Below the pieces are notes generated by a model. It did no database searches and was not told the DNA's origin. It was given only the letters and a program-made list of their open reading frames with translations. Below, piece after piece: positions 8,722 through 18,620 of a DNA stretch of 64,000 nucleotides (positions are counted from its first letter, which is position 1; every line of letters starts with the position of its first letter). The DNA comes from Anticarsia gemmatalis. Taxonomy: Eukaryota; Arthropoda; Insecta; Lepidoptera; Erebidae. Where the stretch lies: positions 2,147,124 through 2,211,123 of the forward strand of contig NC_134775.1 in NCBI RefSeq assembly GCF_050436995.1. Direction: 5' to 3'. A program made the translations under genes and the position numbers.

Positions 8722-11204
8722 AGAAGGGGAGTATGTCGTCCTTCGGGCATTATTAGATCAAGGTTCGCAAGTGACTTTGATTACGGAAAACGCCGCTCAA
8801 CGTTTGAACTTACCGCGAAGCAAACTAAACGCGGCGATAACTGGCGTCGGTACTATAATGGGCAAAAGCAGAGGACTTATACAATTAGAATGTAAATCCT
8901 TACACTCGGATTATACATTCCGAACTGAGGCTTTAGTAATGAGCAAGCTTATAAACAACCTTCCTAACTCAACGATTGACACAAAGAATTGGACACATCT
9001 TGAAAATATCAAGCTGGCTGACCCAGCGTTTAACGTATCTGGACCCATTGATTTACTGTTGGGGGCAGATATTTATTCTAACGTCATTCTAGAGGGAATA
9101 CTGAAGCCTAGCAACGGGTCACCGATAGCCCAGCAGACGAAGTTGGGCTGGATTCTTTGTGGAGTTACAAAACAATTTAACTGCCTTGTTACTCTAACGG
9201 AGCTAGACAGTATAACGAAATTTTGGGAGACAGAAGAAGTTACATCTGCACCCGAATCAACACAGGAAGACGAGTACTGTGAACAATATTACACCGAAAC
9301 AACGACCCGATTGAGTAATGGAAGATATGTGGTAAAGATGCCAATGAAAGCTCATTATGAAGAAAAGCTTGGTAACTCGAAACCGGCTGCCGTAGCGCAA
9401 TTTTTACAGTTGGAGAAGAAAATGTCACGCCAAGAACACTTCGCTAAATTGTATAAACAATTTATACAAGAGTACATCGATTTAGGTCACATGAAACCTG
9501 TAACAACATCCATGACTCACGTACAAGCCTATTTGCCACACCATGGAGTATTAAGAGCAAGTTCGACTACAACAAAACTACGAGCTGTTTTTAATGCATC
9601 TATGAAAACAGATTCCGGTTATAGCCTAAACGACTTAATGGAAAAAGGTCCTAATCTCCAGAAGGACATACTATCCTTGATAGTCAAATGGCGTAGTTAC
9701 AAATATGTTATGACGGCGGATATTGAAAAAATGTACCGTCAAATTCTTATCCACCAAGATCAGCAAGGCCTTCAAAAAATAATTTGGAGAAACTCTACAA
9801 AAGAGTCCATGAGAGAGATGCAGTTGTGCACATTAACTTACGGTACCAAGGCTGCACCGTTCATAGCCATGCGAACCCTCCAACAACTGGCTATTGACGA
9901 AGGCAACGCTTTCCCATTGGCCCAAAAAGCACTACAAAATGAATTTTACATGGATGACCTCGTAACGGGACACCATTCAATAGAATCCGCACGTAAATTA
10001 CAAAAGGAACTTTTAGGGCTACTACATAAGGGTGGCTTTATATTACGAAAATGGGCCACGAACGAGCCGACCATTCTTAGCGAATTAGAAAGGAAAGACA
10101 AAAGTCATACCAACGACTTCAGCTTCAAGCAAGAAGAATTTAGTAAGACACTAGGTCTCGTATGGAATGACACAAACGACACGTTCCATTTTACTAATGA
10201 AGCGCCGTGCAACGACGAAAGTAGTACCTACACAAAACGCAGATTATTATCTGAAATAAGCAAGATATACGATCCCCTCGGTTGGTTGGCTCCACTGACG
10301 ATCCAAGCAAAACTAATTTTCCAAAAATTATGGAGTGACGCCTATAATCACATAGGCTGGGATAACAAGGTACCAGAGGCCATAGAAAGGGAATGGGTAA
10401 AGATTAGAAATGATTTACAAAGCATAAATAAAATCACTCTACCAAGATGGATAAGAAACGAATACAACAACGCTATCGAATTGCATGCCTTCTGTGACGC
10501 AAGCGAACACGCCTACGCATGCGTCATATACAGCCGTACTACGTCATCAAGTGGCGCATATAATATAACATTACTCGCCGCGAAAACCAAAGTAGCACCT
10601 CTTAAAACGAGAAACACTATTCCTAGACTGGAATTATGCGCCGCAGTTCTACTAGTGAACCTCCTAAAGAAGATTGTGTATGTCCTTACGGGTCACACTC
10701 TAAGGATATCATGCTGGACCGATTCCAAAGTAGTCTTAGCATGGATTCAAGGCGATAAAATAAAATACGACAAATATATAACAAACCGAACAAAGCAAAT
10801 AACAAATATCGTACCTGCGACAAACTGGGGTTACGTAAGAAGTAAGGAAAATCCCGCGGACTGTGCGACAAGAGGACTTCTGCCATCAAAATTAGTAAAC
10901 TTTTTTTTGTGGTGGGAAGGCCCTCAATGGCTTAAAGACAAGGGAATACAAGAACTTATCTCGAACGAGACCTATACAACTAATGAGAATATACAAACCA
11001 ATTGTTACAATACAAAAAGTACGGAACCCGGGTCAATTTCAAATGAATTAATTCATTCATTACTCGAGCGACATAGCAACATCGATCGTATTACAAGAAT
11101 ACTTGCCTGGGTGATGCGTTTTGCTGATGTTTCACAAAAGAAGAGGTCAAGCGAGCGCAATGAACTGCACTTGTTAGAAGTAAACAAGGCATTTTATGTA
11201 ATTA
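8702..11204 (+). CDS. pol: BEL-1 Pol part 1: protease, reverse transcriptase, RNase H
   Basis: The frame is +1 relative to gag and opens in the overlap at about 8702. Protease: ALLDQGSQVTLIT around 8745-8783. Reverse transcriptase: TADIEKMYRQI (about 9714) and the catalytic FYMDDLVTG (about 9942-9968). RNase H: FCDASEHAYA (about 10492), LELCAA and WTDSKVVLAWIQG (about 10715). It converts element RNA to DNA. The frame runs into a 266-bp Helitron at 11205 and stops at 11212, so integrase is cut off from RT. BEL elements normally make one gag-pol protein, so both the frame change and the Helitron should disable this copy. Confidence 0.88.
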
Positions 11205-11470
11205 CTAGCTGACCCGCGCAACTTCGCTTGCGTCACATAAGAGAGAATGGGTCAAAATTGTCCCCGTTTTTGTAACATTTTTCATCCGTACTCTGCTCCT
11301 ATTGGTAGTAGCGTGATGATATATAGCCTATAACCTTCCTCGATAAATGGACTATCTAACACTGAAAGAATTTTTCAAATCGGACCAGTAGTTCCTGAGA
11401 TTAGCGCGTTCAAACAAACAAACAAACAAACAAACAAACAAACTCTTCAGCTTTATAATATTAGTATAGA
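11205..11470 (-). mobile_element. Non-autonomous Helitron inside BEL-1 pol
   Basis: 266 bp. On the minus strand it starts TCTATACTAATATTATAAAG and ends GGGTCAGCTAG. A CGCAA/TTGCG hairpin lies about 11 bases before CTAG, and the element sits between A and T with no target duplication: the standard signs of a Helitron. It contains a CAAA/TTTG repeat (11411-11440). It is not coding. Removing it leaves pol in frame across the junction. Confidence 0.88.
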
Positions 11471-14400
11471 TACGATCAGTACAAGAAAGTTATTTCGAAG
11501 ATGAAATTAATTCAATAAAGAAAAATGAGAATCTTTGCAATAAGAGCTCAATATTGAAACTCAACCCATTTTTGGACAAGGACGGGATTCTACGCGTTGG
11601 TGGACGATTAAGCTATTCGAACTTGCCAGAAGAAACCAAGCATCCAATACTACTTCCAGGTGAAGGAAAGCTAACCCAGTTAATCATTGAAAGGGCGCAT
11701 CAACATACATTACATGGTGGAGCTAGATTAACGCTAGCTTACACTAGAAATCAGTACTGGATCATAAGCGGAAATCGAACCGTCAAGAAAATACTACGTC
11801 AGTGCATACGGTGCCGTCGTTACACTACCACTCGAAATAACCAACTAATGGGTAATCTTCCCGAAGCAAGGATCACTCCGTCAAGATCATTCTCACACTG
11901 CGGGATTGATTTCACCGGTCATGTGAACATAAAACTTAATAAAGGCCGTGGAGTCAAAACGTGTAAAGGTTACATAGCCATATTTGTGTGTATGTGTACA
12001 AAAGCCGTACACATCGAACTTGTGTCGGATTTATCGACGCAAACTTTTCTCGCAGCATTAAAAAGAATGTGTGCGAGACGAGGTACTCCCGGTCACATAT
12101 ATTCGGACAATGGAACAAACTTCGTTGGAGCTGCAAGGGTACTAAGGGAAGAGTTCCAAACATATAAAACGATGCTGTCTTCAGAGTTCTTCAATGAGAT
12201 TAACAAAATGCAAATAAAATGGCATTTTAACGCACCTTCCTGGCCATCTGCAGGAGGGTTATGGGAAGCCGCTGTACGCTCCATGAAGGCTCACCTGAAA
12301 CGGGTAATTGGAGAACAGAATCTGACCTATGAACAGTTTGTAACGCTGCTCTCTCAAATTGAAGCGTGCATGAATAGTAGACCACTAAGTCCATTATCTG
12401 AGGATGTAGAAGATTTGGACTACCTCACACCCGGGCATTTTCTCACGGGGAGCCCGACACTCTCCTTACCAGTTGTTGAACCTGAGGAAATGAAGTCTAT
12501 CGACATAAGAAACAACTGGAAACTCATCGAACTCATGCGTCGACATTACTGGGATCGATGGTCGAAGGAATACCTGCATTTATTGCAAACTAGAAATAAA
12601 TGGCAACAAACAAAACAAAACATGGAAAAAGGACAACTTGTACTCGTAAAAGAAGATAATTTACCACCCGGAAGATGGGCTATGGGTCGCGTAGCCGAAT
12701 TGCACCCCGGCAGCGACAACTTAGTACGAGTGGTCACACTAAAGACACAAAATGGATTGCTAAAAAGACCCATTACCAAACTCGTCCCGTTAACTGAACC
12801 CAACCAACAAACCCAAACAAGTGTACAAGAAAAGGAACCGAGAAAACCCCGGAAAAAAGGTTATAGCGTGAATAGCTTACTTTTCGTGTTGTTAGTAATG
12901 TTTACGACATTCACAACCGCACTAGCTACACCGCGAGAACATTTTAAAATAACACCACTGTCGGACGAGCAGCTAGTTTACTTTGATCCCATCGGAAATA
13001 TTCAACTTATTCACGACGAATGGAAACTTCTAGTCTACTATAACCTGACTACTTTCTGGCAGAGTACCAATAAGGTGGAACGATTCGTTAACAGTTTAGC
13101 TCAACTATGTGAGACGATGCCTAACGAGCCTTGTTACTCTACGATACAGCAACTTAAATTCGAAATGAATCAGGTGAACGAGTACAACACATTGTTATTG
13201 TCCGAACATAAACAAAGAGAGCGACGCGGCTACATTGACGGCGTAGGAAACCTAGCGAAAACCCTCTTTGGTGTCCTGGACAGCGAATTCGCTGAAAAAT
13301 ACGCTCAAGACATTAACCGCGTCAGAACTAACGAACAGTATCTATTACAGCTTATCAAAAATCAAACGCTGATTATAGAGACCGAGAACAATATTATTAA
13401 GAAAAATGAACACTTTGTTAAGTCGCAATTAGAGGTACTTCAAGAATTCATAAACGAAACCGAATACAAAACAACAGCATTAGAAAACAGGTTTCAAATT
13501 ATGAAGACAATGAACGATTTTAACGCCGGAGCGTTAACCGCCAGCTCCCTTATTTCTATATTGCGAAGAAATCAACAAATTCTCTTAGATGCATTGGCTG
13601 ACATCTATAGAGGACATTTGGACAGGCAATTGTTCACCCCGAGACAATTAGCAGAACAGCTCAACAATATTGCCAGTTTGATTTCAAAGAGATTAACGCT
13701 ACCTATTGAAAACTGTAACGAAGAAAACATACAGAGCATTTACAAACTTATATATGTGAAAGCGCGGCTCACTGAACAATACTTATTGTTTGAACTACAT
13801 ATCCCATTACTCAGTGATGATGAATATTCGTTATTCCGCAATATACCTATACTTAGAAAGCACACCGCCGATCAATGTCAAGCCATATCGATAACAACCA
13901 AGTTTATAGGAGTGAACTTTGCAAAGAACACATACATACAATTGGAAGAGGCCGATATACAGCAATGCACAACTATGACCATGGATAACTATATCTGCCA
14001 CGCCTTCACGCTGATAAGAAACTTGCACGGAGCCACAGCCTCGTGCGAAGCAAAAATGCTTAGTCAAGCAGAAAAAAGTATCACATGCGATTGGATAGTA
14101 CAACCATGCTCTGACCAATGGATAAAATTGCAGAGACCAAATATATGGTTATATAATTGTGTCAACGAATGTGCGTCCCGTATAGTATGCGAGAATCGTA
14201 TTACAACAACGGTCATAACAAAGGCGGGGCTTCTTGCCCTAGGTCAGGATTGTATTTTGCAACACAAAGACAATTCGATATACTCATACAACGTATTCAG
14301 TAGCAAGACAAATATCGCGATGACCGTGGATGTACCAACTATTGATACCCCTAATGATGTGTGGCATACACACAGGAATACAAAGATTGTTCTAGCTGAT

Positions 14401-14487
14401 CTATCGGCTGATCATAGCTTGCTGGAAAGGCAGATAACTACGCAAAAGGAACGAGAGAGTCTGCCTACTGACATAAAGTATCCATGA
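11471..14487 (+). CDS. BEL-1 Pol part 2 (integrase) continuing into envelope
   Basis: The frame resumes directly after the Helitron. Integrase: zinc-binding HQHTLHGG ... CIRCRRY (about 11699-11820), then catalytic GIDFTGH (about 11900), SDNGTNFVGA (about 12105) and WEAAVRSMK (about 12259), then the C-terminal domain usual in BEL pol. From about 12859 the same frame encodes an envelope-like protein: hydrophobic leader SLLFVLLVMFTTFTTALA, a basic RERR cleavage-type site at about 13222-13233 followed by GYIDGVGNLAKTLFGVLD, a coiled-coil-like helix and Cys-rich ectodomain. This resembles the F-type envelopes of gypsy-like insect retroviruses and baculoviruses. It stops at 14487, before the membrane anchor. 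Confidence 0.82.
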
Positions 14488-14737
14488 CGTCACCAACTAC
14501 TCGATAAGCGCCTTCCTGGTGGGAGGAAGCGTCATCGCTATTGTGATATGGAGATTAAAGACATGCTATGTAACCCGTAAACACACAAATACTACGAGGG
14601 GAAAGGTCTCAAAGCCCCAAGAAAGAACCGAAAACATAGAAATGAAAGAGATACCTACGTACGCTGAGATAGAAGATAGACATGCCAAGCAGAATCCTCG
14701 GCAACAGGCTGCGATGGAAACAAGATTTGAACTTTAA
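14483..14737 (+). pseudogene. BEL-1 envelope membrane anchor and tail, out of frame
   Basis: Open frame one base off from the ectodomain. It contains a hydrophobic segment (SAFLVGGSVIAIVIW, about 14503-14550) followed by a basic, Thr/Lys-rich cytoplasmic-type tail ending at 14737. The preceding frame stops at 14487, so the anchor is separated from the ectodomain by a single-base frameshift. The same break occurs in BEL-2. Without the anchor, a product could only be secreted or nonfunctional. Confidence 0.75.
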
Positions 14738-14907
14738 CAATTATTTTTATGTTTTATTCTTACTATATTTAAATTTTTTACACTTTTATTTTTATACATT
14801 TTTTGATATTCTATAAGTAACATGAATTGTAACTTTTAGAAACATTAACTTGGATTGTGAGTTTGAGTATCTGAGTACGTACTTTTTATAATCTTCCCTC
14901 GGGAGCA

Positions 14908-15192
14908 TGTACGAGCCAATATTGCTCGTACAGCACATTTATACTAACGCTTACGCAATTAAACAATTATTATAATTTAGTCGTAACGAAACCTCCGCGA
15001 CGCGCTAATGTGTAGTGTCAACAATAACATAATTACGTAAAGTGCGACTCAGACACCTGAACATAGCCGTAGATAGGAATTTTAGAAATAAACTTTAAAC
15101 TCATAACTGTGAAGTGCATTATTTCCGGAACACCTACAACAACACAACACGTCAACAACTAGGAGTCCGTCAACGACGTGATATCCCAAACA
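14908..15192 (+). repeat. BEL-1 3' LTR
   Basis: 285 bp, as the 5' LTR; followed by AGTTA, the duplicated target. The 170 bp between the envelope tail and this LTR are noncoding. Confidence 0.92.
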
Positions 15193-15827
15193 AGTTATAA
15201 AAATGTTTCGTGTTTATTTTATTAGCTTTAATTTGGTTTTATGTAGGTAGGTAACTACTAAATATCAAAGTATTCGTAATAAAGGTTATTTTTGTGTGAA
15301 ACAGTTACTTCAAAGTAATTTAAACATACATCAATAATTTTAGTAATGTTATTCGGTGTTTGAATAAAACTACAATGCGAAGAGTAACAACTGTCACAAG
15401 TAAAACTAGTAACTCGTCGCAGTCATAGGTCAAAGTTTGTGATATCATTTTATTGAATCTACGTAAATTGTAACGCACTCGCTGGGTACCTAACTCGTCA
15501 ACGAGTCGGTAGCGCGGGCGCCTGCGCGGGGCGGCGGGCGGCGGCGGCGAGGGCACGAGGCGGCGCGTGCGCCTGCGCGGTGCGGTTTGTCGGCTCTCTT
15601 TGATCGCGGACTTTATTTGAAATTTGTATGATTGATGCAGTTCGTGCTTTTCGTTCGCGGAAGACGGATGCTCTCCAAATTTCGGTTTCGTGTTAGTCGT
15701 GTCGTGTGTGAACTGTTGTCAGTTATTAATTGTTATTATTTAAGTTTTGTGTTGTTAGTGTTTTTATTGTTATTTATTGTTATTTTGTTTGTTATTATTA
15801 TTATTGTTTTTGTTATTTTGTGGTGAA
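15193..15827 (+). other. Copy A region upstream of the transposase
   Basis: No gene. 15193-15470 aligns with about 36620-37040 of copy C. A GC-rich block (15505-15590) and then GGCTCTCTTTGAT...TCGCGGAAGACGGA...GTGTCGTGTGTGAACTGTTGT lead to the transposase ATG. The same leader recurs at 17095-17280 and 37150-37340, so it is probably the promoter and 5' UTR of the family. Confidence 0.55.
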
Positions 15828-16911
15828 ATGCAGTTCAGTGCGCGTGAGTACGCAGAAATGCTAATGTGCTACGGTGAAGCACGTGGCAACGCACATCGTG
15901 CTCTGAACCTGTACGTTCAGAGACACCCAAACGCTCGCCATCCCACGGACAGTCGCGTGATTACCCGGGCGTACCAACGCGTGTTGGATAATCAGCCGAT
16001 TGTCCCGCAGCAGGAAGGTGCCGGAAGAATGTTGCGTCCACGTGCGGTGGAAGATGTTTTGGAAGCCGTGCACCAGAATCCGCGTTTAGGTACACGTACC
16101 GCAGCCCGGGTAGTGCGTCATCGCTACGGGTCACGCATATCTCACACGAGTGTGCATCGAATTCTGCGCCGGGATCGGCAGCGAGCGTATCACGTCCACA
16201 AAGTGCAAGCCTTATTACCGGCAGATAGAACTCGCCGTATTACTTACTGTCGATGGCTGCAAAACCAACACAGCCGGGATCCTGCGTTTGCCGCTCGCAT
16301 CATATGGACGGATGAGTCGAAACAGCCACGTTTGGGCACACTCAAACCCGTTCGCAACGCGCGAAACAGGGCATCAAACGCGTTGGTCGGTAAATGTGTG
16401 GGCCGGCGTTTATAACGATTTAATTTTGGGACCAGTGTTTCTTCCAGAAAGGATGAATGGTGCGCGGTACCACGAGTTCCTACAAACTAGGATGGAGGAA
16501 ATTTTGGACGAGATTCCACTGGCCCAACTCCCTAACGTATGGTACCAACACGACGGCGCACCCCCGCATGTGGCGCTCAACGTGCGACAGTGGCTCGACA
16601 CAACTTTTAGTGACCGGTGGATCGGCCGGTTTGGTCCTCATCACTGGCCACCGCGTTCTCCGGATTTAACCCCACTAGACTTTTTTCTATGGGGTTACAT
16701 AAAAGAAAAAGTGTTCGCGAGTGAGTGCTATTCTAGTGAAGAAATGCGCCGTAGAATCGAGGATGCATTTACTAAACTGCGTGCGGAGTGTATCGAGGAT
16801 GCGTCGCTGATGCCGCGGCTACATGCAGAGACCTTGAGGCGCTCTCAACTCTGCGAGCGTGTTGGTGGCGGACACTTTGAACCTCATCTCATAAGAAGTA
16901 ATCGTACGTAA
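15828..16911 (+). pseudogene. Tc1/mariner-superfamily transposase (DUF4817 N-terminus), broken
   Basis: Starts at the ATG at 15828. Residues about 1-60 (YAEMLMCYGEARGNAHRAL) match the DUF4817 helix-turn-helix of many insect transposases, followed by a second helix-turn-helix (HTSVHRILRR). Catalytic pieces: IIWTDES (first Asp), HDGAPPH (second Asp) and SPDLTPLDFFLWG (third Asp). I count 41 residues between the second and third catalytic Asp, a DD41D-like spacing. The frame changes around 16318-16325, just after the first Asp, where a short conserved segment seems deleted. The protein would cut and paste the element; this copy cannot. Confidence 0.82.
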
Positions 16912-17910
16912 TTGAGGTAAGCGAGTGTTCATAAAAATTTGCTATTATCAGCACCTGATGTTATTTATTTATTCATTTGGGAATTATTTTTCAATTTCGC
17001 GTACTTCTAAGTACCTAGGCACGCAGGGTTTTTTATTTATTATTTTATGAATTTACGAATTTTTACAAATGGGCGGCGCGTATGCGGATGCGCCGCGCCG
17101 GCGGCTCTCTTTGATAGTTCGAGCAGTTCGCTCGCGGAAGATGGAAGCTCTTCACCGGTTTAGTTATGTCGTGTTCGTCGTGTCGTGTGTGAACTGTTGT
17201 TTATTATTACTTGTTATTGTTTCGGTTTTGTATCGTTAGTGTTTTTATCAATATTAGTTTTGTTACTCTTATTCTCGAAGTGCAGTTGTGTTAGTGAATA
17301 CGAATAATTGTTGATGTGTTATGGTGAAGCTCGTGGAAGTGCACGGCGTACTCTGCATCTGAACGTTCAGAATCCAAAGGTACTTAAACTCTCGCCATAC
17401 ACCAGATAATCGCATGTTTATTGATATTGATAACAATTTTTTTAGCACTTTCTTGTTATTGGTTACTTTTTGCAGTATTGCTTGATTTCACGTTACAGCT
17501 TTTGTAACATATGGGCCTGCCTACAATACAATAAACGATACGTAAGACTGTTATCTAATGATAGCGTTGCATACAAGTGAGCGCATAGACGCGTTTGTAT
17601 GCGTACGTACGTGTACCTACGACATGACGCGGCATGTCGACGCTCGGCGCGCCGCGCGGCGCCGCCGGTGAGAACTAACTGCCTACTGTGCAACTACAAT
17701 ACAATGAGCAATTTCATAGGCGTGCGCGAGGATACATCGCGTTGTTCATGATACATTGAGCGCTCAAAAATTACTAACTCGGGAACCAATCATTTCCGAG
17801 AAAAATGGTTGAAGTAAAATTCGCGCATTTAGTGCCACAAAATTAACACTGAAGTTTTCGGTTAACCGTCGTTTACACCCTGTATATAAATGATACACAA
17901 ATAACATATT
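16912..17910 (+). repeat. Copy A right region with a degraded second 5' unit
   Basis: No intact gene. 17085-17280 repeats the family leader and 17281-17420 a decayed transposase start (GTGATG-type words matching 15828-15960, with stops). 17500-17700 aligns with 42835-43000 of copy C, and 17710-17884 with 56815-56990. After 17884 come 26 bp of LINE-3 3' UTR ending in the ATATT duplication at BEL-2. Confidence 0.6.
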
Positions 17911-18195
17911 TGTTTGGGATATCACGTCGTTGACGGACTCCTAGTTGTTGACGTGTTGTGTTGTTGTAGGTGTTCCGGAAATAATGCACTTCACAGTTAT
18001 GAGTTTAAAGTTTATTTCTAAAATTCCTATCTACGGCTATGTTCAGGTGTCTGAGTCGCACTTTACGTAATTATGTTATTGTTGACACTACACATTAGCG
18101 CGTCGCGGAGGTTTCGTTACGACTAAATTATAATAATTGTTTAATTGCGTAAGCGTTAGTATAAATGTGCTGTACGAGCAATATTGGCTCGTACA
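17911..18195 (-). repeat. BEL-2 3' LTR
   Basis: 285 bp; ends at the ATATT target copy on its outer side. Confidence 0.92.
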
Positions 18196-18365
18196 TGCTC
18201 CCGAGGGAAGATTATAAAAAGTACGTACTCAGATACTCAAACTCACAATCCAAGTTAATGTTTCTAAAAGTTACAATTCATGTTACTTATAGAATATCAA
18301 AAAATGTATAAAAATAAAAGTGTAAAAAATTTAAATATAGTAAGAATAAAACATAAAAATAATTG

Positions 18366-18620
18366 TTAAAGTTCAAATCTTGTTTCCATCGCAGCCTGTT
18401 GCCGAGGATTCTGCTTGGCATGTCTATCTTCTATCTCAGCGTACGTAGGTATCTCTTTCATTTCTATGTTTTCGGTTCTTTCTTGGGGCTTTGAGACCTT
18501 TCCCCTCGTAGTATTTGTGTGTTTACGGGTTACATAGCATGTCTTTAATCTCCATATCACAATAGCGATGACGCTTCCTCCCACCAGGAAGGCGCTTATC
18601 GAGTAGTTGGTGACGTCATG
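18366..18620 (-). pseudogene. BEL-2 envelope anchor and tail, out of frame
   Basis: Same sequence and same one-base frame offset as 14483-14737. Sharing the break with BEL-1 means it predates both insertions. Confidence 0.75.

Larger units (their letters stand above)
6336..15192 (+). mobile_element. BEL-1: BEL/Pao retroelement with env, Helitron-disrupted
   Basis: 8857 bp with 285-bp LTRs that look identical, flanked by the 5-bp duplication AGTTA (6331-6335 and 15193-15197). Order: LTR, primer site, gag, protease-RT-RNase H, Helitron, integrase, envelope, LTR. It sits inside mariner-like copy A. Every open frame has the same length and predicted protein as in BEL-2. Defects are the Helitron in pol, a frame change between gag and protease and a frameshift before the envelope anchor. 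The matching LTRs imply a very recent insertion. Confidence 0.92.
4809..17884. mobile_element. Mariner-like element copy A
   Basis: Starts TACAGGGTGTAACAGAC at 4809 and ends in the inverse of TACAGGGTGTAAACGAC at 17884, with TA flanking both ends. Without BEL-1 it is about 4.2 kb. It holds a MITE at 5622-6175, a broken transposase gene (15828-16911) and a second, more degraded 5' unit (17085-17480). It lies within the 3' UTR of LINE-3. Confidence 0.75.
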
